A stretch of 64,000 nt of DNA from CAZUHB01 sp964620445 (GTDB lineage: Bacteria; Planctomycetota; B15-G4; CAYZWU01), in assembly GCA_964620445.1 (NCBI GenBank), contig CAZUHB010000006.1:1-64000 (forward strand). Direction: 5' to 3'. Positions 27,731 through 36,778 of the stretch are shown here, piece after piece (within the stretch, counting starts at the first letter, position 1; each line of letters begins with the position of its first letter). The notes beneath the pieces are model-generated. The model worked only from the letters and a program-made list of their open reading frames with translations, was not told the origin of the DNA and searched no databases. The position numbers and the translations under genes are program-made.

Positions 27731-28519
27731 TCACATCATCGGAAGTGACCAGGCCTCGTTGCCGGGCAGGCGCCAGGAGTCGAGCCCGCGGCGAACGGCA
27801 TTTCCATATTTCGAATACGACCTCTGTCTCAGGCAGAAATGTTTCGCCAGGGAATCCATCCAGCCGGGAAAGGACTGGTTGAACTTGAGTTCGAGAACGA
27901 CCTGGCGGTCTTCGATCGGCCGCCAGCAGGCCGGCGGCGCGCTCTCACTGGCGTTCGCCGCCGGTGCGCAGCGGATGTTGCGATCCATTGTGATCCGGAT
28001 GCCGGGATTCATGGCGCCCACAAAGGCTTCCCTCCTGTACCGCACCCAGACCACGGGCTGGGCGAACCAGCGCGCGATCCACCCGACGAACTCGTCGTAG
28101 CACGCCCGCTCGTCGCCCTCGAGACGGGACGTGTCGGGCGCCCCGCCGGAGAGCATGACGGCCACGGCGCCCTGGTCGAGACGTGACCGTCCCTTGAGCA
28201 CGAGACGGTTGTGACGCCTCTTGATCTCCATGAACAGGGGCGCGCTCTCGCGGTCGCAATAGCGCCTGATTCGGAGCTTGATGCGGTTCAAGATCCCCTC
28301 CTGGCTTTCCCAGAAGAGTTTCAGGTCGGGCGCATCGAGATAGAGGCTCGTGATGTCATAGCTCCGGTCGGCGCTGTCAGCCGCGTGAGGATCGACATCG
28401 ACGAAAGGCCGAATGTACCTGCGGATCTCCACGGCCAGGCTCTCGGGGATGAGATACTTGCACTCGTAACGCCGGAAGCGTGCCTCGAACGGTTGCGGTT
28501 TTCGCACGTTGCTTTTCAT
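27731..28519 (-). CDS. VTC-domain polyphosphate polymerase-like protein
   Basis: A 262-residue soluble protein of the VTC/polyphosphate polymerase tunnel family. Motifs visible: RRYECKYLI at the N-terminus, SLYLDAPDLKLF, a basic strand NRIKLRIRRY, LFMEIKRR, WVRYRREAF, RITMDRNI and VVLELKFN, supplying the ring of basic residues and the metal-binding Glu expected in the tunnel. In yeast Vtc4 this fold makes polyphosphate from ATP; the product of bacterial stand-alone versions coupled to DUF4956 is not established here. It lies 22 nt after the first CotH gene and 7 nt before DUF4956. AGGTAAATCGCC precedes the ATG. Confidence 0.88.
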   Translation of the reverse strand: MKSNVRKPQPFEARFRRYECKYLIPESLAVEIRRYIRPFVDVDPHAADSADRSYDITSLYLDAPDLKLFWESQEGILNRIKLRIRRYCDRESAPLFMEIKRRHNRLVLKGRSRLDQGAVAVMLSGGAPDTSRLEGDERACYDEFVGWIARWFAQPVVWVRYRREAFVGAMNPGIRITMDRNIRCAPAANASESAPPACWRPIEDRQVVLELKFNQSFPGWMDSLAKHFCLRQRSYSKYGNAVRRGLDSWRLPGNEAWSLPMM

Positions 28520-28541
28520 GGCGATTTACCTGCTCGGCCTG

Positions 28542-28852
28542 TCAGGGGCCGATGACGGTCTCGAGCCCGTTCGATGCCTCGACCGGCCCTGAGTAGTAGG
28601 TGAGGCACTGCGCGTACACGGGGATCCCGACCAGGTTCGAGTTGTTGGGGATCGTCATGTTCAGGTCGACGGCGCCCGAGCCGTTCGTCCAGAGTGTGGT
28701 TTTCCAGAAGGGAGGAACGGTGATGAGCAAGACCGCTCCCGACGGAAAGGTCGAGTCGTTGTCGTTCCACGAGAGGCCGAAGACCACCCAGTTGCTCGTG
28801 GGGCCGTTCCGGATCTCGAAAGTGATCGGCGCGTTGAGGACCGGGGTGCCCG
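28542..28852. repeat. 311-bp near-identical repeat, copy 2
   Basis: Partner of 23381-23691, same orientation, 5.2 kb apart. It covers the C-terminal module of CotH paralogue 2. Beyond 28852 the two genes drop to protein-level similarity only. Confidence 0.95.
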
Positions 28853-30977
28853 CGCCGCCGAGGTTCAAGGTGTTGACCGTGGAGTCGAGGGCCGAGAAGG
28901 TCCGGTAGCCGGTCGTTCCGGGCGCGTTGAGAGTATCGGGCGAGGGAACGGGATAGGTCACCCACCTCTCCCCGCCGTCGTAGAGCCGGCCCGTGGAGAT
29001 GTCGATCTGCTGGGCGTCGAAGCTGTAGTAGTCGAGCACACTCGCACCGTCGCTGTCCACGAAGGCGATCTCCTCGCCATTACCGCTGAGTTTGAAAGTC
29101 GCGTGCAGTGGGCCCTCGTCGATCTCGTTGTCGGCCCAGATGAGCAGGGTGCCGCCGGCGGCGATCGACGTGCCAGCCGGGATCTGCCACTTGGTCAGAT
29201 CGGTGATGTCGTCGGTGAGATAGAGGCCGCCGAGATCGACGGCGAATGCGTTTTCGTTGTAGAGCTCGATCCAGTCCTCGTACTCGCCTCCCTCGTCCTG
29301 GTTGACCGTGTTGTTCAGCGCGAGGAACTCGTTGATGATCACGCCGTTGTCGCCCGCTTCCGGCTCGACCTGGTAGTAGTAAGGATTGTTCTCGCCGTAA
29401 ATCGGGTCGAGGGACACGGTCTGGGCCGTGGTCTGCGCCAGGATGAAATAGTCGACCCTGGTGCCTGCCGTTTGCGCGGGGATCCAGTTTCCGAAGAGAT
29501 CGTCGTTCGCGGCGCCATCGCCGTGCTGGCCGTCGTCGTGGAGGGCGATCTTCGTGTAGAGGTTGTCCGCGCTGGCACGGCAGTAGAGGTCGACATCACC
29601 CAGGGTGGCGCTCGACACGGTGACCGTTGCCGTGACGAGGACGTTGTCGTTCGGTCCCGGCTGGGTCGGTGAGATCGCCGTTCCCGTGATCTGAGGAGCG
29701 GCGGCGGTGAGATAGGACTGGTTGAGCAGATAGGAGCGTCGGTTCTCGACGAAGGGCTGGAGGCCGCACGATGTGCGGTTGCCGATCTGCACGTTCTGCG
29801 TGACATTGTTGTAGAAATAGGTCAGCGAGTAGAGCTTCTTCGTGTCGTTGATCACATCCTGCTCGATCAGGTCCTGGTACTGCTGGACGAGTCCGCCGAT
29901 GTTGGTCCAGTTCCACTCCTCGTTCAGCATGTCGCGGAAGTGGGCGAAGTAGACCTGCCTGCCCCGGATCCCGGCCGTGGGATCGAGAAGCTGGCTGATC
30001 AGAGGATAGTCGGCTTCCCCGTAGTTGAGCAGGGGCGAGAGCTGCTGGAGCTGGGTCGGATTGAGCGGCGGCCCGCCGGGGATCATGGGAAAGTTTCCGA
30101 AGGACTCGTTCGTGTCCCACGTGATCGGGCTGAAGCGCCCCTCGTAGGGATCGCTGTACATGTAGTAGTTGTGGCCGCTGCCGATGTAGGAATCGAGGTT
30201 GCAAAAGAGGTTGCACCCGGCCAGATACCAGAGGCACCGGTCCATGAAGAGAACGGGTGCGAGGTCGGTCCAGTGATTGCTCACGGGGTCGTTGTTCAGG
30301 ATGTCGATCATGTCGACGAGATCGGTCCACTCGGAACCGGTGGGATCGCTTTTGAGTTCGTAGTAGTTGTAGTAGAGGGACGGATTCGAGCCGAGCCATT
30401 TCAGCGTCGACATCCCCTGGCCGGAGGGATCGCACTTGTAACGGTTCCCGTCGCTGTCCTCGAACCATTCGCCCAGGAACTCGCCGCTCACCTGCTCGGT
30501 GTTGACATAGATCCCCCAGTAGGTGCCGTTCAGCCAGAGCCGCACGTAGTTGGACATCGGCGCGGGCATGTATTTTCGCAGGATGTGGTAGGTGGTCACT
30601 TCCCTCGTGAAAGTGGGATCCATGAACGAGTTGCCCAGGTTGATCGTGTCGTAGCCGTAGAGCTTCTGGTCGGGGACGAACTCGTCGGTCTTGATCTTGA
30701 AGGGCATCTTTTCCGCCGGCCAGACCGACGCTGAAGAGTTGCCCTTGAAGCGTACCCCGACCTGCGCGTAGGTGATCCCGTCAACGACCATGTCGGCCTC
30801 GAGGTAGGTCTCGGACGACATGTTCTGGTAGAGCAGATTCCACCAGTTGCCCTGGCTGAAGGTCAGCTCGATATCGCGGACGATCGCCTCGTCGTAAAGG
30901 TCTTGCGATTGTGCGGTTACGGCCACAGTCAGCGCGAAGAGCAGAACAAGTGCGGTCAGTCGGGAAAAGGGGTTCAT
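28542..30977 (-). CDS. secreted CotH-type protein kinase with lamin-tail domain (paralogue 2)
   Basis: An 811-residue exported protein and the first gene of the operon. Signal peptide MNPFSRLTALVLLFALTVAV; CotH kinase domain ~25-440 with GVRFKGNSSAS near 76, KMPFKIKTDEF, and HNYYMYSDPYEGRFSPITWD near 288. The metal Asp is kept, but the context is TWDTN instead of PWDWN in paralogue 1. A lamin-tail domain follows (~546-650, VIINEFLALNN, DWIELYNENAFAVDLGG), then the terminal module ending ETVIGP. ATG 30977 is chosen because GGAGGATCC precedes it; the open frame extends 34 codons upstream without a signal-like sequence. The two paralogues differ clearly in the kinase and match almost perfectly only at the 3' end. 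Confidence 0.88.
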   Translation of the reverse strand: MNPFSRLTALVLLFALTVAVTAQSQDLYDEAIVRDIELTFSQGNWWNLLYQNMSSETYLEADMVVDGITYAQVGVRFKGNSSASVWPAEKMPFKIKTDEFVPDQKLYGYDTINLGNSFMDPTFTREVTTYHILRKYMPAPMSNYVRLWLNGTYWGIYVNTEQVSGEFLGEWFEDSDGNRYKCDPSGQGMSTLKWLGSNPSLYYNYYELKSDPTGSEWTDLVDMIDILNNDPVSNHWTDLAPVLFMDRCLWYLAGCNLFCNLDSYIGSGHNYYMYSDPYEGRFSPITWDTNESFGNFPMIPGGPPLNPTQLQQLSPLLNYGEADYPLISQLLDPTAGIRGRQVYFAHFRDMLNEEWNWTNIGGLVQQYQDLIEQDVINDTKKLYSLTYFYNNVTQNVQIGNRTSCGLQPFVENRRSYLLNQSYLTAAAPQITGTAISPTQPGPNDNVLVTATVTVSSATLGDVDLYCRASADNLYTKIALHDDGQHGDGAANDDLFGNWIPAQTAGTRVDYFILAQTTAQTVSLDPIYGENNPYYYQVEPEAGDNGVIINEFLALNNTVNQDEGGEYEDWIELYNENAFAVDLGGLYLTDDITDLTKWQIPAGTSIAAGGTLLIWADNEIDEGPLHATFKLSGNGEEIAFVDSDGASVLDYYSFDAQQIDISTGRLYDGGERWVTYPVPSPDTLNAPGTTGYRTFSALDSTVNTLNLGGAGTPVLNAPITFEIRNGPTSNWVVFGLSWNDNDSTFPSGAVLLITVPPFWKTTLWTNGSGAVDLNMTIPNNSNLVGIPVYAQCLTYYSGPVEASNGLETVIGP

Positions 30978-31199
30978 GACGGATCCTCCGTTGGTGGAAA
31001 TGAAGTTTTTCGTCGGAGGCTCCCCCGAGCCGGGTAGGCGGTCGCGCATCGACGCCGCCGGAAGAGAGTCTCCAGTCATGGTCAGGAAACCAGCAATGCG
31101 CGGGCTCCATCTCCTTGAACGGATGGAGAGAGCGGATTTCTACTGGCTCAGGGCGTTTTTCCAGAGATTCTTGATCATTGATCACAGATTTGGGGATTT

Positions 31200-34130
31200 T
31201 TATCTGTCGTGGCGCAGTTCCTGGGCCTTGTCGAACATCGCTCGAGCCGCGTCTTCCTTGCCCATCCGGTGGAAAAGATCCCGTTTTTCCATGTAGCATT
31301 CTATGAGCAGCCCTCGGATCTGGCCCGGAAGCGGCTCCGTTTCCATGAGCGGATCCAGTATTCCGAGGGAGTCTTCCAGGAGCTGCTCGGCTTCGGTCAA
31401 ACGGCCCAGGTCGCGCAAGAGCCTGGCCAGGGAATTCTGAATCACGACGGTCCACTGCGCATACGATGAATTGCCGGGGAATCGATGGGACAACGATTTC
31501 TGATAAACCAGGGCCTTTTCGATGGTCGTCTTTGCCAGACCGAGACGGTCGGACCTGCGCAGGATATCGGCCAGCTTGTGGAGAACGTGGATACGGGCCA
31601 TGAGGTACGACGGGACATGCGGATGCTCGACGACGAGGTGCTCCAGGATTTCGAGCGCCTTGCCGAGATCCTTCTCCGCCGTCACGTGAAAATCGGACGG
31701 CAGAATGCGCACGTCCCAGAGCGCGTAAGTCTGGGCGAGATCGAAGCGAAAATCGGACACGTCCGGGTATTCGTCGACCAGTTCTTCGAGTATCCGCGCC
31801 GCGTCCTTCAACGGGTCGGCATTCTGATCGAGGGGAATCCCCGGCAAGCGGTCCCGATAGCAGAGCGCGAGGAGGCGGCGGCAAGCAGGATCGGACGGTG
31901 ATTCGGCGATGAGTTTGTCGAGAAGGGCGATCGCTTTTTCGAGGTAATGTTGCCTGTTCGGTCTCTGGGCTCCCGGCGCCCGCGGGCGGCCGTCCCGCGC
32001 CTGTCCAGCCTGCCCGCCTGGACCGTGCCGCCGGGGCGGGGGACGAAGCGGCCCGTCGCCGGATCGGTTCGGCGGCGGCCGGAGTCTGCCCGGCCCCGGG
32101 CCTTGATGTCCGGCGGTCCCGCGAGGTGAGCCGGGGGGAGGTCCGGGCGGTACCATGTCCAGGTCCCGCCAGATCTCGGAGCCCAGATTGTAGTGCGTGC
32201 GCGCGAGTTCGAAGCGCGCTTCGAATGTCCCGGCTGATTCCGTCGCGGCTTCCTCGATCAGACTCAATGCCTTCATGTGGGCCGCGAAGCCCGTGTCGGG
32301 TCGGGCGGTCGTCCTGTACAGGCGACCGAGTTCGTTGTGAATCTTCGCCGTCTCTGTCACGAGATCCGCGTTCGGGCGATCCTGGCCTTTCAGATCCCCG
32401 TAGATGTCGAGCGCCCGCAGGTAGGCTGCTTCGGCCTGATCGAACTGTCCCAGGTATTGCTGAATCGACCCCACGCGATGGTTTGCGCTGGCTCTTTTCC
32501 GCCGGAGCTTCGCGTCGTCGCCCCCCTGTTCGGCGAGGCGATCATAGAACACGAGCAGGCTGTCGAGGAGAGCGGCCGTTTCCCTCGAGAGAGCGGGCTG
32601 GGCGGGAATATCGATTTCGTTGCCATCCGAGTCCTCGACCGTGAGGTTCATGCCGTTGTCGAACCGGGTCGGCGCGAACTGGTTGTAGATCCTGTCCAGA
32701 ACATCGAGAGCGAGGCCCGATGTGGTCTCGGCTTTTTGCCGCTGCTCCTTCTCGCCATCGAGCGCCACCGTCACGAGCCGATTGGAGTTCTTCGTCTGGA
32801 CGTAACCGATGGTGGCGACGGTGGCGACCAGGATCAGGAGAACCAGGACAGCCGAGGTCAGTCCCGCGGTCACCGGATTCCGGCGGCACCAGAACCAGAG
32901 CCGCTCGACAGGTGTGATCCGTCGTGCCTGGATCGGGTGGTCTTCGACGAATCGCTGCAGGTCGGCTGCGAGGTCTCCGGCCGTGAGATACCGGCGATCA
33001 GGCTCCCGGGCGGTCGCTTTCTGGACGATCGTTTCCAGGTCGCGCGGAATACGGGGATTGATCCTGCGCGGCGCGATCAGTTCGCGGTTAACGATCTGCA
33101 TCGTCAACGCGTGCTGATCGGCCACATCGAAGGCCCATCGAAGGGTCGCCATCTCGTAGAGCGTCAGCCCAAGGCTGTAGATGTCGCTGCGGGCATCGGT
33201 TCTTCCATGGAACCGCTCCGGCGCGATGTATCGCAGCGTGCCCGTGATGTCGGTCGTTCGGGTCACGTTTTCCGATTGAATCGCCTTGGCCACTCCGAAA
33301 TCGGTGATCCAGACGACACCCCGAGTATCGAGCAGCAGGTTGGCCGGCTTGACGTCGCGGTGCAAGGTCCCTTGCGAATGGCCGTAATGGAGCGCCTCGG
33401 CCGCCTGTAGCCCGATCCCCGCCACCGCTTTCCAATAGCGCGCCTCGGCACCGGCCGAGGAGCCGGGCTTGCCCTCTCGATTGCCGTCATCATTCAACAA
33501 CCGGCTCAAGACCGCTTCGAGCTCTTCCTTGTCGGCAGCGGCCGTCTCCGGTTTCTCGTCGAGAGTCCTTTCCGGCGAGGCCGGTCCGAGCCGGTCCGAA
33601 CGCATGAGGGCCTTGATGATCTGGTCGAGGCCCACTCCGCGGATGAATTGCATGACGATGTAATGAAAGCCCGATTGCTCGCCCACGCCGATCACGGGAA
33701 CGATGTTCGTGTGATGCAATCTGGCGGCGAACTGAGCTTCCCGCTCGAAGCGTTTCAGATTCTCGGGATCGAGGATCGAATGGCCGGGCAGAACCTTGAC
33801 CGCCACACGGCGCGCGAGCGATTCCTGCTCCGCCTCGAAGACGACCCCCATGCCGCCGCGGCCGATTTCGCGGATGATCCGGAAGTCTCCCAGCCGGTCG
33901 AGCTTGACGGGGCCGAGAGACGCGCGCCCGTCGGTGGAGTGCTCCTTGTGGATCTTGAGGCGTTCCACCGCCGCGATCGTGGGAAAGAGATCGTGGATCT
34001 CGTCCGCCAGTTCCGGGTGCTCGGCAGCGTATTCCGCGATCGAGGGGCGCTCCCCTTTCCGCTGCCGTTCGATGAATTCGGAGGCGAGTTCCTCGAGAGG
34101 AACGCGGTCTGATCCGTCTTCAGCCGTCAT
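31200..34130 (-). CDS. membrane serine/threonine kinase with TPRs and a Pro/Gly-rich insert
   Basis: A 976-residue kinase: N-terminal helical region, kinase domain ~82-390 (IGRGGMGVVFEAEQ, HRDVKPANLLL near 256, DFGVAK, GTLRYIAPERF) interrupted by a ~65-residue charged insert before the catalytic loop. A transmembrane helix at ~417-440 (AVLVLLILVATVATIGYV) leads to TPR repeats (~520-976). Between the TPRs lies a low-complexity block at about 658-725 rich in PPGPPPG-like runs. It overlaps the upstream ECF gene by 11 bp. The extracytoplasmic TPR part probably senses a protein or peptide ligand; that is inference. Confidence 0.9.
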   Translation of the reverse strand: MTAEDGSDRVPLEELASEFIERQRKGERPSIAEYAAEHPELADEIHDLFPTIAAVERLKIHKEHSTDGRASLGPVKLDRLGDFRIIREIGRGGMGVVFEAEQESLARRVAVKVLPGHSILDPENLKRFEREAQFAARLHHTNIVPVIGVGEQSGFHYIVMQFIRGVGLDQIIKALMRSDRLGPASPERTLDEKPETAAADKEELEAVLSRLLNDDGNREGKPGSSAGAEARYWKAVAGIGLQAAEALHYGHSQGTLHRDVKPANLLLDTRGVVWITDFGVAKAIQSENVTRTTDITGTLRYIAPERFHGRTDARSDIYSLGLTLYEMATLRWAFDVADQHALTMQIVNRELIAPRRINPRIPRDLETIVQKATAREPDRRYLTAGDLAADLQRFVEDHPIQARRITPVERLWFWCRRNPVTAGLTSAVLVLLILVATVATIGYVQTKNSNRLVTVALDGEKEQRQKAETTSGLALDVLDRIYNQFAPTRFDNGMNLTVEDSDGNEIDIPAQPALSRETAALLDSLLVFYDRLAEQGGDDAKLRRKRASANHRVGSIQQYLGQFDQAEAAYLRALDIYGDLKGQDRPNADLVTETAKIHNELGRLYRTTARPDTGFAAHMKALSLIEEAATESAGTFEARFELARTHYNLGSEIWRDLDMVPPGPPPGSPRGTAGHQGPGPGRLRPPPNRSGDGPLRPPPRRHGPGGQAGQARDGRPRAPGAQRPNRQHYLEKAIALLDKLIAESPSDPACRRLLALCYRDRLPGIPLDQNADPLKDAARILEELVDEYPDVSDFRFDLAQTYALWDVRILPSDFHVTAEKDLGKALEILEHLVVEHPHVPSYLMARIHVLHKLADILRRSDRLGLAKTTIEKALVYQKSLSHRFPGNSSYAQWTVVIQNSLARLLRDLGRLTEAEQLLEDSLGILDPLMETEPLPGQIRGLLIECYMEKRDLFHRMGKEDAARAMFDKAQELRHDR

Positions 34131-34770
34131 CGCGATCCTCCGAAAGAAAACCGGGCAGGTGCGACATGATATCCTTGAGTCGCTTGATGGCGCGAATGTA
34201 TCGGATACTTGCCGTTTTCTGCCGAATACCCAGCACCTCGGCGACCTCGATGTTGGTCAACTCCTCGAAATGCCGCAGGGCGAGAACCTCCTGATCGAGC
34301 GGGTCCATCTCGGCGACCGCCTGCTCGACCTGTTCGATCATCTCGCCCCGGACTGCGGCCCGGCTCGGCGAAGTCAGGTTGCCGACCAGCTGAACCGCGA
34401 GGGAGGTGCAGGTCGTCTGAGAGTATGAGCCGCAATGAACGGCGATCTCGCGGTCGACGTCACGCATCTGGACGCCGAGGTGAAGCCGATGCACATCGAT
34501 CATCGTTTGACTCACAATCAAGCGGAGCCAGAGAAAGGGCGACCTGGTATCGAGCGACCTGTAATGCTCGATGCGCTGCGCGGCGGCCAGATAGCCTTCC
34601 TGGAGCACATCGTCCGGGTCGACGCGACCGCGCAACCGGCGATCGAGCCGAAAGTTGACCGTGCGCCACAAGCGCTCCCGGTGCAGCGCGAAGAGCGCGG
34701 CAAGAGCCTGTTCATCGCCTTTCTCCAGGCGTTTGTCGAGTTCGTGGTGATCGCCCGACCTGGTGGTCAT
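34120..34770 (-). CDS. ECF sigma factor, Planctomycetes subfamily-1-like
   Basis: A 216-residue ECF sigma factor. Region 2: VDPDDVLQEGYLAAAQRIEH and SPFLWLRLIVSQTMIDVHR; region 4: ELTNIEVAEVLGIRQKTASI with a following recognition helix. The layout (short N-terminus, LRLIVSQTMIDVHR, QVEQAVAEMDPLDQEVLALR) resembles the Planctomycetes-specific sigma-70 subfamily 1 (TIGR02984). It is translationally coupled to the kinase gene downstream and, as with the other pairs, no anti-sigma factor is present. No strong ribosome binding site precedes the ATG. Confidence 0.88.
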   Translation of the reverse strand: MTTRSGDHHELDKRLEKGDEQALAALFALHRERLWRTVNFRLDRRLRGRVDPDDVLQEGYLAAAQRIEHYRSLDTRSPFLWLRLIVSQTMIDVHRLHLGVQMRDVDREIAVHCGSYSQTTCTSLAVQLVGNLTSPSRAAVRGEMIEQVEQAVAEMDPLDQEVLALRHFEELTNIEVAEVLGIRQKTASIRYIRAIKRLKDIMSHLPGFLSEDRDDG

Positions 34771-35045
34771 TGTTGGCGTTCCATAATGTGCTGAACGGAA
34801 GGAAGGATCGTTTTTCTACGGACTTTCTCGATATGTCGCTTTTTGCGGCTCTCCATTGAACCCGATTTTCCACCACGAGTTGCTCCTATCATTACAATAT
34901 CTCGAAAAAACATCCCCCGATTTGTAGATTCCGTCCCCCTCGATACGTTCATGAACTGCAGTGATCATGAACGCGGGCCGGGAGAGACCGGAGAGGCAGG
35001 GCCGCGTTCCGTTCCGGAGTCGGATCGAAATCGATGGAGAAAAAA

Positions 35046-36650
35046 ATGAACATTCAATCTACGATGAAATCAGTCGCGATCGCTCTGATCGCGGCCGCAT
35101 GCCTCTGTCCATCCCCGCAGGCGAGCGATTCTCCTGTTGTCGATACTGCTCAGAAGAAAGCCTACGATGATGCCGGTGTCATCGCCTTTCCCGGCGAGGG
35201 GCAGGCATTTCACGGTCAGGATGCCCAGTACGTGGGTGATCTGCCGGCCTATCAAGACAACGGCGACGGCACGGTGACCGACCTGCAGACAGGGCTGATG
35301 TGGCAGCAGGATCCGGGAGACAAGATGTCTTTCGACGATGCTGTTGCCGGGGCCGCCGCTTTCAATCTCGGCGGGTATACCGATTGGCGTCTGCCGTCGA
35401 TCAAGGAGCTCTACTCGCTGATCAGATACAACGGCTACACCGGGATGACCGCTGCCGCATCGAGGCCTTATATCGACACCAACTATTTCGTTTTCGAATA
35501 CGGGGACGAGACCGCGGGCGAGCGCTTCATCGACGCGCAGTACTGTTCGTCCACGGAGTACGTCGGATATGTCATGCAAGGCGAGGAAGCGGTCTTCGGG
35601 GTCAACTTCGCAGACGGCCGCATCAAGGGCTACGGTAAAACCTTCATGGGCCAGCCGAAGACCTTCTTCGTCAGCTACGTGCGCGGCAACACCCAGTACG
35701 GCGAGAACAGCTATGTCGACAACGGCGACGGCACTGTCACCGACTTGGCGACCGGACTGACGTGGATGCAGGTCGACAGCGGCGCGTTCGGGGTCGGCCC
35801 TTACTCGGACGGAACGCTCAATTGGGAGCAGGCTCTCGACTGGGCCGAGAACCTCAGCTACGCCGGCCACGACGACTGGAGGCTCCCCAATGTGAAGGAG
35901 CTCCACAGCCTGGTCGACTACACGCGCGCCCCGGGTGTCACCGGCACAGCGGCGATCGACGTCAGTTACTTCGACGTGACCGAGACGGAATCCTATTTCT
36001 GGAGCAGCACCACCCACTGTGATGGTCCTGCATCGTCCTACGGTGAGTGGGGGTGTTATGTCGCCTTCGGCAGGGGGCTGGGCTGGATGGAGGAGCCGCC
36101 GAATTCTGGAAACTGGATTCTCATGGACGTTCACGGGGCAGGCGCGCAGAGGGGCGATCCCAAGTCGGGCGATCCGGCCAACTGGCCGCACGGCAACGGC
36201 CCGCAGGGCGATCACGTACGGATCTACAATTACGCCCGGTGCGTCCGCGGCGGGGTCGGCGATTCTCTCGCAGCTGATGCCTACACATTTTCGGCCGCCT
36301 CCGGGGGCACCATCGCCTTCACCCTCGATGCTGGATCATCCGGTGCCGGCAGGGAGTATCTGCTCTGCGCGAGCCTGAGCGGCACCGCACCCGGGACGCT
36401 TTTTCCGGGCGGACTGATCACGATTCCGCTCAACAGGGATTGGTTTTCCGATTTCGTGATCGCCCGGCTTGGACAGCCGGCGTTCCGCGAATTCTGGGGT
36501 ACGCTCGATGCCACTGGACGGGCAACGGTCCATCTCTATGCGCCCTCGGTTTCTTCCACGTGGGTGGAGACCGAGATCTTCTTCGCCTTTGCAACGTTAT
36601 CGCCTAGTGACTTTGCCTCGATACCTGTGGCAGTGGAGATAGAAAACTAG
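35046..36650 (+). CDS. secreted double DUF1566 protein
   Basis: A 534-residue exported protein with a signal peptide (MKSVAIALIAAACLCPSPQA region) and two DUF1566/Lcl-type domains, at ~65-215 (DNGDGTVTDLQTGLMWQQ, DWRLPSIKELYSLIRYNG, VFGVNFADGRIKGYG) and ~225-410 (DNGDGTVTDLATGLTWMQ, DDWRLPNVKELHSLVDY, WSSTTHCDG). The C-terminal ~115 residues (GTIAFTLDAGSSGAGREYLL, then LITIPLNRDWFSDFV) match the end of the LVIVD protein at 41735. ATG 35046 follows GGAG by six bases; an in-frame ATG 12 bases upstream has no such site. Paralogue of the broken gene at the left edge. Function unknown; envelope location likely. Confidence 0.85.
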   Translation: MNIQSTMKSVAIALIAAACLCPSPQASDSPVVDTAQKKAYDDAGVIAFPGEGQAFHGQDAQYVGDLPAYQDNGDGTVTDLQTGLMWQQDPGDKMSFDDAVAGAAAFNLGGYTDWRLPSIKELYSLIRYNGYTGMTAAASRPYIDTNYFVFEYGDETAGERFIDAQYCSSTEYVGYVMQGEEAVFGVNFADGRIKGYGKTFMGQPKTFFVSYVRGNTQYGENSYVDNGDGTVTDLATGLTWMQVDSGAFGVGPYSDGTLNWEQALDWAENLSYAGHDDWRLPNVKELHSLVDYTRAPGVTGTAAIDVSYFDVTETESYFWSSTTHCDGPASSYGEWGCYVAFGRGLGWMEEPPNSGNWILMDVHGAGAQRGDPKSGDPANWPHGNGPQGDHVRIYNYARCVRGGVGDSLAADAYTFSAASGGTIAFTLDAGSSGAGREYLLCASLSGTAPGTLFPGGLITIPLNRDWFSDFVIARLGQPAFREFWGTLDATGRATVHLYAPSVSSTWVETEIFFAFATLSPSDFASIPVAVEIEN

Positions 36651-36778
36651 CTGTTCTCCAAGAACAAGGGGCGGTTCAGTTGACGAGTTCGACGCCCATC
36701 TCTCCCACGTGGGTGGTGTGACTCCCGGCGATACGGGACCACGCTGACGAACCTGGACGATGTCGGGTTGAACTAGAG

